This document shows positions 47,418 through 60,000 of a stretch of 64,000 nucleotides of DNA, piece after piece; within the stretch, counting starts at the first letter, position 1; the number at the start of each line of letters is the position of its first letter. The notes beneath the pieces are model-generated. The model had not been told where the DNA came from and made no database searches. It was given only the letters and a program-made list of their open reading frames with translations. A program made the position numbers and the translations under genes. The DNA is from Rotaria socialis (taxonomy: Eukaryota > Rotifera > Eurotatoria > Philodinida > Philodinidae), in assembly GCA_905331475.1 (NCBI GenBank), contig CAJNYU010000790.1, positions 1 through 64,000 on the forward strand. Reading direction: 5' to 3'.

Positions 47418-50400
47418 CTATTGGAATTTCTGGTTGAACAAGGCTTTTTCATCTCCATTAGCATCAATAAGTCGTGTAACCATATTTGTACCTGTACCCC
47501 AAGTTTGAACACCCTCAGCTACTAATGTTTCTTTTTCATTGATTGAACCTTTACTTGCATTACGACTTAAAATACGTATGCGTGATCGAGATTTGAGTAC
47601 AAAGTTATCCGGAAATTTATAGACAATATCGTCTTTTGAATCAATTTTTCGTCGTAATGTCCAGCCTTTTAAGTCTTGATCTTTGCCTGTTGAACCGGCA
47701 TTCTCGATGACAACAAAGTTACCTTGTGGATCTACCTGATCAATAGCAATAGGACCTAAAAAGCAAAATATTTTTTCTTGTATTTTTCAATTTTCTTCAT
47801 TTCGTTATCAATCATGCTTTGCACATGTCAATATGAAAAGAAGACCAGAAGTTTTTCGGGTAACTAAATAGGATATTAAGAGAAATTTCTCACGCAATAC
47901 AACAGTGCAATTGTCGTGCTAATGATAAACGAAGACGACAGTGGACGGTGTTGAAGGAAGAAATAGAAAGAACACATTTTTATACATATATGAATCAATT
48001 TTACACATGAATGAATCAACTATTTCCTAATATATATATATATATGTTATAATAAAAATAAAGCAATAATAGTAATAATAATCAAAATTTATTTATTGGT
48101 CAAAGCATGAGCTCCCGCTATATGTAATTTGATGAGCAAATAAAAAATACAAAAAAAAAGAAATTATTATAAGCTCACACTTATACTTAGTATGGAAGAA
48201 AAAGGACAATGTTTGTACGTAGAAATTTCTTATGTTTAATTGTCTAAATGAAACAAGAAAAAAAGAACATGCAGTCAAACATAAGGCCTCTAGAGACAAG
48301 AGAATATTAAATTAACCCTTGGTGTTTTTCCTATTAGTAAAATAATTCCCGTGTTCAATTTTTGAAGGTGTCCAAAAAGATAATTAAAATTCAGTTTTGT
48401 GTGAAAATGATTTACAAAGACATATCATTTTTTTTAATAAACGAGAGCAACATGTAGAGTTTGATATACATGTGTTGTAATTATAACCGTCCATCTGCGA
48501 CTAATCGTGCGTAATGAGAAAGATGTTTACTATCGTCGCTCAGAATGAAAAAAAACGGGCTATTGGCCGATGGGGTCGATGAGCAGGAGCAAACACAATA
48601 TCTCATCACGATTATCATCGAACAAGCGGGATGACAAAGAAATAGATAAAAAAATGACATAGGATCAAACGAACAATATTAGTCTCGCTCTTGAGTATCG
48701 CGTGCAATAAGAAGAAAAAAACAACATGCTGCCTTCTATTGTAATTATTATTTTTGTTTTTCTTATTACTTACAGAAGCAGCAACAAAACAAGAAAGATT
48801 ATAAAGGATTTATAATAGGAGAAAATGATTAAGGGTTAAAACTGAAAATATGGTTTATTTTTTTTCAAAAATAATATTCTAAAAAATATTATTATGATTA
48901 GATCTCAATGCGAAAAGATAATAATCAAATTTTCACTGACCTCGAGCCGATTTTTGAACGGTCATCTTTTTAGTTGACACGTCCGATGCTGCAGTATCAT
49001 ATCGAGCGGTCGAACCTCCAACTGCTGTTCCCGTTTGATAATGATATGCCGATGAACTTCTTCCACTCGTGAAACCTTCGCCACCTTCAACTCTTTGAAG
49101 ATGTCCTTCTTCAACTTCAAGTAAACGTCTGTATGTATTGATTTCGAATTTAAGTGAAACATTGTTTTCAAGTACAGCGCTAATAGCTGCTTCACGTTGT
49201 TCAGCTTGAGCACGTAAATCAGCTAGTTCGCGATCGCGTTCATTTTGGGCTCGACTATGTTCAGATGCAATTTGTTCGAAATCATCTTCTAATTTTCGAA
49301 GAAGATTTGCTAAATCCGAATGTTCCTTTTGTAGTTGATTGTAAACATCACGATTTTCACTCAATAATGATTTCAATGATGATAAATCCATAACTTCAAC
49401 AGTGCCTAAACGACGAGCTTCATCCATTTTACGTTTTTGTTCAGCTGCTTGTTCACGGATTTCTTCGGTTTTGATTCGATAATATTCTAAAATAGTTGAT
49501 TAACAAAAAAAAAGAATTAATCTACAAAAGATTTTTCTTTTCTATTTTTTCAAACCTTCTAATTCGCGTCGTTGTGCTTGTGAAAGAGCTTCAAAATCAT
49601 TCTTAATATCTCCAATGGCACGTGTTAACTCTGTTCGATAAAATTGACTAACGTCAATAGGTAATGTACCGAGTGATGCCAATTCATTACGTTCTTCTTC
49701 ATGAACAGCTTTCATAAAAGCTAATTGTTCTTCTAATGTTTGTAATTCATTTTGTATCATAACACGTCCCATCGATTCATTATCAAATTCATTTTTCAAG
49801 TTTTCTAATTGATCCAAAAGACGTTTAACTTCATTTTTACTTCGTTCAATTTCTTGTTTTTTATCGTCAAATCGACTACGTAATGCATCTAATTCGGAGC
49901 CGCTACCTTCAAATTGTTGTTTAAGCATAGCAAAACGATTACGATCAAGATTCACTAATTCATTGGCAAAATCAGTTTGGTGCTTTATCAAAGATGCATC
50001 ATATTCAGCACGCTTAGCACGTAATTCAGCTAAAGCCTTATCACGTGTGACATCATCGATTTGTTTTCTTAATGAAACCAAAGCTTGATCATATTGATCT
50101 TTAACTTTGCCAGAATCGAAGCCTTAAAGAAAAACATTCAATTATCGTTGTTGTTGTTGTTATTATTTATATTTTACCCCATTTTTGTTTAAGGTCATCG
50201 AGTTGAGCTTGTAATTTACGATTTTGTGTTTCAAGAAATTTGACCCGATCAAGATAGGCACCAAATTTTGTGTTGAGTTCTTGCATTTCACGTTTTTCGT
50301 CTTCATGTTGAATAGCTAAGTTACGTACTGCTTCTAAGCCAGCACGTCCACCAGCTGGATATTCACTCGTTCGAACGCCACGTTCGATTATTGTTCGACG

Positions 50401-50430
50401 AATAACGGTTTGATCACCACGTTCAGCCAT
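47418..50430 (-). CDS. Cytoplasmic intermediate filament protein with lamin-tail domain
   Basis: Four exons, 50178-50430, 49556-50122, 48941-49486 and 47418-47755, all GT-AG and phase-consistent, give 567 residues. The head is short (1-45). Coil 1A starts at ~46 with KREMQELNTKFGAYLDRVKF, the classic filament initiation motif. A long coiled coil follows. The rod ends at ~387-400 with EINTYRRLLEVEEG, the helix-termination consensus. A glycine/serine linker leads to a lamin-tail domain (~455-560; GNFVVIENAG, LKGWTLRRKI, RSRIRILS, WGTGTNMVTRLIDANG). There is no CaaX box at the end (NQKFQ) and no clear nuclear signal in the linker, so it is a cytoplasmic protostome-type filament rather than a lamin. 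It should build structural filaments in epithelia. The last intron (1185 nt) is much longer than the others. Confidence 0.95.
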
Positions 50431-52180
50431 AAGTTTTTGTTTTTTAAATAGTAAGATTAATCAGAAGAAGAAATAAGGCTAGAAATAGTTTAAAATAAAA
50501 AAAAAAGAAATGTAAATGTATGTATATCTTTATTACGTTTAGATCGAAAAGCAAAGAAAAAGAAGAAGAAGAAAAAGAAAAGAGGTCAACTAAAGATTCT
50601 TTTTCTTATATCTCGAACGGCTTTCTCTGATACAGTTGAGTGAACTCATGACGACATACTATTTTTGTCTAGTAGTTTCTTCTCAATATGTATGAATGTA
50701 TGCATTCGATACGAGAGAGATCAACAAACGGGGCCTTCTCATGCTCTCGCCTGCTCGACTCGTTCGTATGTAAGGGTTATTTAAAAAAAAGCGCGCACAC
50801 GAGAGAGAGAGAAAGAAAAGCATGAATAATCAGTCGACGCTTCTTTTCTTCCTTCTCTTCTCCGGGTCGCCATCCATATAGCCAGCCAAACAATCTAATT
50901 GTATTCTTCTTCTCTTCGACATTCCTCTCTTTTTTTTCTCCTTCTCTCTCTCTCTCTCCGTTGATATGGCGATCGGCACAAAGAGCAAAAAGAATACACA
51001 CACGCACGTATAACACGATCGAGAGATGATGAAGGAGAACGAAGATGAATAACGATAGAGAGAAAGAAAGAAAAGGTAGAAGGTATATGGTGGGTGTCTG
51101 CGGTAGTGGTGGTGGTTAGCAATTAGAATTTATTCATTCATTCGTCTGCGTTCGCACGACAATGAGAACGAGCAAATAATAAATAACGCACACATATTTT
51201 AACTACGCTTATACATATATATATAAATAAATGTATACATATATTTATGTTGTTTTGTTGTTCCGGTAATTTTACTTATGCGCATGAGTAGACTTTTGGA
51301 TGTAGGAAAAAAATGCGGTTTTTGTCATTTACATACATTTATATGCAACTGATTTACTCCTCCTACTTCTTGTTCGTTAGTTATTAGCCCAGATGGTAGC
51401 GAGCAGAAAATAGAAAGCGTTCTGTTTGTTCTGTCCCGGGCTATCGAGAGAAAGAGCTGCCCAAGAACAAGAAAAAACGTTCCAGTCAAAAAAGAGGATG
51501 TGCAAGATGAGAACGAACAAACAAGATTCTATAATTTTTCCCGTTCTTCTTCCTTCTTCTGGTAATGCGGTTTCTTCTTCAAATATAGCTTAGATTATTC
51601 TCGCGGCGCAATCAAACCCGGCAGGAACCGATGAGCGATAGAGGAAGAAAAAGAGAAGGAAGAGAAAGAAAAACAAAAAGTATTTTTTGCACAATAAATA
51701 AAAATTGTTCTATAAGCCTATAGTGTTGTCACAGGAAACACGGGCAATGGGATCGACAGATACAATTGAAAGATAATTATTTTTTTTTTCAAAGCAAGGC
51801 AATATCCTTCAGTACACATTGATGACATAAAGAATATATCATTGAAAACAATTCATCATCGTCTCCACTCACTTTAACATTTATTGACACATGGTTGTCT
51901 GTCTATCTAACAAACGAACTGATGGAGTGACCCTGTAGACATTGATTGTTGCGAGTTGTATTTATTTCTTTATGCTTATTTCTCTCGCTCGTATATTATG
52001 CTGCTAAGCAGCTCAACCAGTCAAAGGACTTCTTCTCTCGCGCTCTCTTGCCACTTCAAATTTCGAAGTATGGCCATAGGTGAATATAGTGACTATGTGC
52101 CCAAGCAGCAATATGTTTATCTTCGTGTTACACCACTTCGCTTATATTTATTCGAGATGGTTGTTGTTCTAGTTCAGGTA

Positions 52181-52222
<42 letters not shown>

Positions 52223-55052
52223 GTACAATAAATACGTCTACTTTTCTACTTGGTCAGTCGCATATACCTAAAACAATTCTTTCACCCTGTTGAATACAGG
52301 CGCTTCTAGCCAAAAGAAATTCGACTTATGCGTGTTAAATTTTCGTCATTTACAGCGAAACAATGACACAAAGAGAGAACGAAAAAAGTTCGTGGTAAAA
52401 TCACTACTATAATTTCATCGTCAGTTCGCTATTCTTATACTCTGTGCCTAGCTGTCTATACTTTCTATCCTCGCGAGCGCGCGCGCGCGTACCTCTCTTT
52501 ATTATTGAGAATGAGTTGTGTGCTCTCATGATTTACGGCTTTTTTTTGTGTGGTTAATCAACATTCGTCGATGTTGTTGTTGCGGTCTCATATTGAGTTT
52601 CATAGTGCAAACGCCCACCACATCTCTCTCTCTCTCTCTCTCTCCCCTTGGGTCTCGCTCGCAATTCGATGAAATGTATGAATAAAATATGAAAAAAGAA
52701 GAAAAAGAAAATAAAACAAAACAGTAAAGAGCATTAAAATGTCTTCACAAAAGTGACAAGAATAGGATAATTGTGTAAAAAATAGTAAGATAAATATATA
52801 ATAGAAAAAACATTGTCGTGATATCGAAAGATTATCGATTAAAGAAAATAAAAAAGATGTTACTCATTAGTGCAGCATACTTCGATTAAGAATTGGCTAA
52901 GCGATTGACTTATAAGTCATCTAGATAACCTATTGGCCATGAAAAGAGTATATTTATACATTCATTTTGTTTGATTGCTTTCATTGCTTCAATGAATCAA
53001 GACGGAAAAAAAAGAAAAACATCAATTTTTATTTGTGCATATTTGCCTGAATAGCTAATATCATTTTATATAGGACTGGCGACAATAAATGAGTTTATGT
53101 ATTTTTTGGGCCTCAACTAGATATATACAAAGACATAAAAGCAATATTTAGATTTGCTTCAATTCCTGATGTTAAATTGACCGATTCAAAGTCTTAATAG
53201 AAATACATGCATTCTCATGCTGAAAGCAGAAGAAAAGATACAGACAAATTAAATATCACCGAAAGAGGTGCCGTGTAATGATGGATTAATAGAAAAAAGA
53301 ATAGGCAGGTTCATGACAATAGCGTTTCTCGTATACCAGTAGCGACTCTTTTTTCTATTTTATTCCTGATGATAACTAAGGGCAGTAATCAATCATCATT
53401 CAATGAATATTAACATCAACAGATACTGTTCTATTTCTATTTTCTTTCTTGTATCTATCTTTTTGTGGGTCGTTTACATTCAATGATTGTTCGTTTTTAG
53501 AAGTGATATGAATATAATACGTACCTTCTTAACACGAAGATGTTGATTTATTTAAATATCAACGTTCGAACTTTGCTTCTTCTTCTCGTAAATGTGTAGA
53601 TTTTTAGTAAAACAAATACTAAAATAAAAAATTGACTACGATTATGACTCTTGTTACTGTTGTTATTATTGTTCTTTTTATTAATTTTTTTCGATGTTCT
53701 GATCACACAGGTACAAGCAAATAAGAGCACGAGAGAAAAAATAACGAAGGATCGAAATGAGAAAAAGAAACGACAACTGCCAACATATGAAGTAGCTGTA
53801 TAGCACACACTTGTGTGTCCTTTACTTATTTTTCGTTCTCTTCTCAACTTAATACATACGCAATCAAATAATAAAAAAAAATGTAAAAAGGATATTGAGT
53901 GGGAGAGACAGCAAAATTTGAAGACGATGTGCTATCTGAAATTTAAGACGAGAGCCCTCAAACGTATGCATAGAGAATAACAAATGAATTGTTAGTTGAT
54001 CTTATGCAATAAACAACTTTTATTGTAAAAAAATACAACAGCTGAGAGAAAGAATTTCATGTGCAACAGACACATTGATTTTATTTGTATACACATCTGT
54101 TGCTTTTGCTCGTTTATTTTTTTCTTGTTTTGAAATTGACTCTTATATTTCAAGATGAAAAAATTGATAATTAGCGCGTGTGTATGTGTGTCTGAGTGTA
54201 ATATTTATTAACGAGCAAAATAAAATATAATATGAAGCCGCTAAAAGCAACTATTAATTTGATATTTGAGATAAATTAAATAAATTTATTTTTCATGCAA
54301 AAAAATAACAGAAGCATTATTCAATTGTAAATTGCTTCTTAGCATATGTATGAAAAAAGAATCTAATGTCGGCAAAATAATCATGAATGGTATGCGCATA
54401 ATAAATTCAAAAAGGTTTCGTCTTATTATTTTTATTTCATTTGAAAAAGAAACTATATGATCATCATGTAACATTCTTTAAAGCGCGTCTATATCAATAA
54501 TCATTCAATATCAATATGAATAAAGAAGGAAGGAAGGCGTTATACGTGGTTTCTTTTGAAGAAAAAAAGAATAAAAGAGAAATGTTGACGTAAAACTTTA
54601 AATAAAGTAAAGCGCATTATAACACCCTTCGTTTTTCATTTGTATACGAACACATAACGGAAGATTATGACCTTGTTTATCGGTATATCTTTACATACTT
54701 CACATTACTTCTAGCTGTGCATTCGTTTACCCATTCAAACACTCTAATCTCTCTGCATATTCAAACCAAAAAAAAACGAAGAAAAAAACAAGCTGTTGCC
54801 CACTCATAACCCATTTTCATAGTGGTGGTTAAAAGTGCCTTGAAAATGAAATGGTTAGGTCGTTTTTGTTCACTGACAATTGATTAAGTGATTTATATAA
54901 ATTGTATCATGTTAAAATGAAGAAAAGGAAAGAACATAAAAGCACTTGCATCTAAGCTCAAAGTTAGTTTTTCATAACATAAAACAACAAATTTTATTTC
55001 ATTTCATTTTAAAAAGTCAAAAGTAAGACACGCTTACATAAATACATAAAAT
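50431..55052. other. Long intergenic region with simple repeats
   Basis: No gene supported in 4.6 kb. The part next to 50431 should hold the promoter and leader of the filament gene. Simple repeats include polypyrimidine stretches near 50940-50960, CA then TA dinucleotides at about 52181-52222, a CG run near 52483-52490 and TC dinucleotides at about 52622-52644. Open frames here are low-complexity. Confidence 0.45.
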
Positions 55053-56279
55053 TTACAACCGAAACCAAAAGCTGTCGTCATTTTCATCTTCAATAGTATC
55101 AAAAGAATATAAATTTTTTTTTGCTTTCGGCCATTTACGAAGATCATGTGAATGTCCACCTAGACCGGGATTATTTTTTGAGTAAAGATCGAATTCCTTC
55201 ATGAAATTATATGATTCTCTATAAGCAGTCTTCTTGATTTCAGCCGCATGTTTTAATGCTTCCCATAGAGTCTCATCTTTTTTATGTGGTTTTTCTTTTA
55301 AATCAACACGAATTTTATCAATCACCATCGACCATTTACAATAGATTGTCTAAACAAAATCAAAACTATTTTCTTTTTTAGAATTCCACTTAACTTACGT
55401 GAAGAATATTTACATAAGCACTTCGTATGTCACCAATCGATAGAATATCATGGCCGAGAATCAATGCTTGTTTAATAACTTGTTTAAAATTTGGTAACTG
55501 TTGAGAAATTTTATTTAATTTTTTCAAATCATCATCATTAAATTCTTCATCATTAAACATAGTCTTTGGTAATAAACCCCGAAGAATTGTTATATAACAA
55601 GCACCAATAAGTCGAATGAATTCACAAAAACGTTCACCATCATCAATACCGACGAATTGCTGCGAACAATTAAGTACAGTCGTTAACGCCTCTAGACGCC
55701 GAAAGGCAAAAATGTAATTGGAAAAGTTCATTTGTTTTTTATGTTTAAGAAATATTCCTTTGGCTATATCAATAATACAATTTTCAAGAACTTCTAATTC
55801 ACCATAGCAAGCAAAATCATTATGGATATACATCTAAATAAACAAAACATAGAGAATAATTGAAAAATATGTTTCAAACTACATGCATCATATGAATCCG
55901 GATCGACGTGTTGTAGAACTTTTAAATATTTACGGCTCCAAAAACGAGCTGTTTTTGAAATCATTTCAGGTTCAGTATTTTCATAGACGATGTATTGTTT
56001 ATATTTTGAATGAACTGTACCATCGTGATGTTGAATAACTGCTCCAATTGGCCATGGTCCTTTTTCTTTTCCTTCATCATCGTCTTCGTCATCGTCCTCT
56101 TCGCTACTTGAAGATTCGTCTTGTTGCACAACTTTTTCTTCAAGGATTCTTGCTTTTTTTGCTGGTTTCGTTACATTTTGATCAATAGAATTAAAAGCAA
56201 GCGAACTTGTTGCAATCGACGGTGAAAATTGTTCAAGTTCATTCTCTTTATTTTCGGTATCAAGTGGACGTTTCGTCAT
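55053..56279 (-). CDS. Unrecognised acidic protein, probably nuclear
   Basis: Three exons of a protein of about 375 residues: ~55883-56279, 55399-55833 and 55053-55349. The last junction is a clean GT-AG in phase. The first is not: a usual GT donor (GCAT|GTAGTT) would shift the frame. A GC donor three bases earlier (GAT|GCATGT) keeps it and gives exon 1 a low end near 55887. The N-terminus is charged, with KPAKKARI (possible nuclear signal) and a long aspartate/glutamate run at about residues 53-69. A folded region then begins (GPWPIGAVIQHHDG, KTARFWSRKYLKVLQHV). Exon 2 is rich in helix-forming, hydrophobic residues (FAFRRLEALTTVLNCSQQF, FCEFIRLIGACYITILRGLL). I do not recognise a family. The start MTKRPLDTENKENE was chosen because upstream in-frame sequence looks like leader. 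Confidence 0.6.
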
Positions 56280-57087
56280 TTGTTTGTATTTAATGCAAAA
56301 ATAAATATTGTAAAGGTTATATGTAGACACAAAAGTGATATAGGGGTTGAACTGACTATTTAACAAACAAAGGGTATAATGTTAATAGAGATCAGTGGGT
56401 ATATATTTTAAAAATGGGTTTATACGATAGATGTCACACGGTGAGTAGTAAAGTAAAATGGTTTCATTCTATTCGATATCTAATTGAATAATAAATAAAG
56501 ACATCGTTCAAAAGAATTTAACACAGTATCAAATATACGATATATAGCTAGTACTGTATTGAAGTAATATAATATCCTTTGAAATTACTAAAAGATCTAA
56601 GGCTTATTAAGACAATAGATTGATTGCTTTCGATAGCTTAGCAAGATTATGACTGTCTATAACTTTTTTTAATTCGAAATTTGTGATCAATTCCAACAAA
56701 GAGAAAGGATTTCAAAACAAATACATCATCTGTTATTTTCCTTTGTACTCAAAGAACATACATAATTTATCGATCTGTCTGTAAATGGTACTACAGAAAA
56801 ATCAAAAAGACATCTGTTTGATGGCCTAGGAAATTCTTCTTTGCTATATTACAATCGCTGAGGCGAGATTTTTACTATCTTACTTTGCAGATGCGCAATC
56901 GATTGCTTTTCAATATGGAATCATCGCTGTTGCTTTTTTTTTTTGAATAATCAAGGATTATTTATTTTTTTAAGAAAACAAAATTAGTCGTGCAAAAAAA
57001 AATACAAATAATAATATCTATTCTACAGCTATCTTCATTGATGTGATCAAACGAGTAGTGAGAAAAAAATAGAAAAATCCGTTGTTT
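56280..57087. other. Intergenic between two minus-strand genes
   Basis: AT-rich DNA, the upstream region of the acidic-protein gene and the 3' flank of the AKNA-like gene. Nothing else recognised. Confidence 0.45.
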
Positions 57088-60000
57088 TTAAATAGTAGCT
57101 AAAGTGAGTTTGAGTTGTCGATTGATATGTCTTGATAAGTTTTGTGCATTATATAACACTTTTTCTGCTCGATTATAAACTTCATCTAATTGAGATGCTT
57201 CAGGATTATTTTGAGTCTAAATACGTAAGTTAACACATTTATAAATTGTATTTATATGTCCTACTAGATCGGAATCAGTATCGGAAGATGCAACATTGTC
57301 ATTATATCGATCCCATTTATTTCTCTCTCTAAAGAAAATAGTAAAAATTATTATATAAGATAGACTGAATAAATATTTAACATTTTCTTACCCATATCCA
57401 CTATCGTAACCAAGATCATCTACATGACTCGGCACTTGTCTTACTGTTGAATTGAAATGATGGCTAAAAATATTCAAAATTTAGTCGTGATTAATAGCTT
57501 TAAAAAAATCGATATGTTGATTCAAGTATATACGATAGAACACGAACCGGTGGTGATAGTTTGTCATAGTTCCACATTCAGTACAATGATGTAATTTCTC
57601 TTGAGAAGGTAATTCACAATAGACTCTAGTTGGACTTGCTGTTTTCTTAGATTCGTGTCGACTAAACATGATATGCTAATTGTTCAAGAATTTAATTTAA
57701 TTTCTATTTACTAGACAATGCCTGTTTGTGAATCAACATAAAGACCGTTGAATTTATTTTGACTAACATTTTCTTGTACTAGTCCATAAGTATTTGGTCG
57801 ACTTATATAGAGTGAACTTCGATAGATTTTCTGAGGACTTGACGATGGTAACGTTTGTTGATAGTATGAACTATGTTGTGTGCTTCGTTTTGGTGAAGCG
57901 AACGAATGAGAATATTTCATTTTACTACTTTCAATTTCATGCCGTCCGCTGGATGTACTTCGATGTACAGGTATTAAACGTGCTCGATGATGTAATGGCA
58001 TTCGTGCTGGTTTCCAAGTATGATCACTACGATGAGCACGTTTACTAATTGAAGGTGTTGGTGGAAGTGGATCGACTGCGCCGACTACACGTGTTTTCAT
58101 ACTGGATGAATGAGGATCTATAAGAAAAGTGAAAAAAAGAGAAAATGATGAAAACAAAATTTTATATTTACCATAACGACCTTGGGTTTTTCGTCTATTT
58201 GATAATGAATTGTCGAATCTGTTTTATTGTTTATTTAAAGAAAAAAGCGAATTTAATTTTAAATATAGAAAAAAGAAAAGATTTTTTTGTGTGCTATTGA
58301 CATTTATATGTTTAAGATAGAATAATTACCTATAAGGGCTTCTGGAGTCTGCGAAATCTGAGTTACTTGAGTTTGACGATGAAATTGATTCTAAAAGAAG
58401 AAAAAAGATTGAAATTTATTGTTTTTCTTCTGTCTATTTTTATTAGACCTTGTTCTTCATCAAACGAGTGAAAATGACTTTCATCCATTGTACTTGTATA
58501 TAATTTACTGAGAACAAAACAAAACCGCAGAATATCTATCAAAATCTTCTATTTTAATGTAAATTACCTATCATGACTTAATTTAGTAAGATTTGTTGTT
58601 CCTATCCCGCTATCATAATCATTAACGCGTGTTTTCATTGAACTATTTAAATACCGAGCTGCATCGGAGAGTATCACAGGACTCGATTGTTTGTTATATT
58701 GGCGATCGTTCATGATTTTCTATTAAAAAAAAATATTTCAAGATTTAAGTTTCATTGTTACTTTTACTGCTTTTTGCTCAGGTCTTGTTTTTCGTTTTGG
58801 TCTTGTAGTTTTTTCGAAGTTTTCATAGTCTTGCCGATTGATTGGAGTTCTTTTCTTGGCTGATGGAGATTGACCATTTCTATAAGTTTCTTCTTCGATT
58901 CTATATTCATGACGTTTAACAGACGATGGGGCTATATAATCCGGCTCATATGAAGTCGATTCGATATTTTTCACCATTGGTATGGGTGTTATACTGTGAC
59001 TTAGCTGTTGTTCTTCATCGGAACCCTTCAAGATTGAAAAACGTTTTTAATTAATTGCTTATACGACTTAGCTTATCAATGCTTTTTTTAAAGATACTTG
59101 TAAGAGCAAGTCATGAGAACTCTTTTAACTGGAACTGAAATAAAATCTATGAGTTTTACGTGAATAATTTTAAGAATTATAGAAAAAGATTCCCTAATCT
59201 GAAAAATGTATTCTGTGTAAGAATTCAAGTTTTAAGTTAGTGCCTATTTACAAGAAGATATTAGTTAGATTAAATAAAAGTAATGGCTTAAATCTTCTGG
59301 CAACTTCCTTCAATCAGTATAACTTCTAATCGAAACCTTTTGTTTAAATTTTCAGCCAACATTCGATCCTTTGTAAAGAGAATACAGAAAAGTGTTGTTA
59401 CTATGTAAAGAAGATCTAATAGGCTGAACTTACATTCAAATAATGACCTAGAAAGTACAATTAATCCTAATCATTGTATACATTCAGCAAAGATAAAATC
59501 TATCAAAACTTCTAATTATTCTAAAAAAAACCCGTTGAACCTACCCCGGATACGTAAACATAGGGTTTTTGTTTGCTCTTCGTTGGTGTTTGATGATCAT
59601 ATAAACTTGATCGAGATGAATCATGCATACTAATACTGATAAATAGTAAAAATCGAAAAAAGAAAACAAAATCACAATGATTTACTTTGTTTTCATCTGT
59701 TGCGGATCATTTTCTAATTCGTTGATTCTCACAGCCCTTTGATCAATTCTATCTGTACTTTCTGAATTAACAGCATTTAATAGTTTTTTATATTGATCCA
59801 TAAGATCATTGTGATTGCACAAGGACGATCGAGCAGATAATGGACTCTGATATTCAATTAGATAGAAAATATCATTTTCTTTTACAAATTTTATACATAC
59901 GGAATGGCTACCATCAAGTGTCAAGCGTGTACGTTGTTCCGTCGGTGAATTTTCGCCTGATTTACCAAGTAGATTATTTGTGATTCTTTCAACGATTTCT

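Noticed and set aside
50431-52231. Several open frames of 70-90 codons upstream of the filament gene
   Set aside because: They are low-complexity (arginine/glutamate or serine/threonine runs from GA, TC and CA repeats) with no domains.
57711-58719. Three separate genes instead of one AKNA-like gene, because open frames end at 58738 and 57711
   Set aside because: Both stops lie in 48-50-nt GT-AG introns that join the flanking exons in frame, and no gap typical of gene boundaries separates them.
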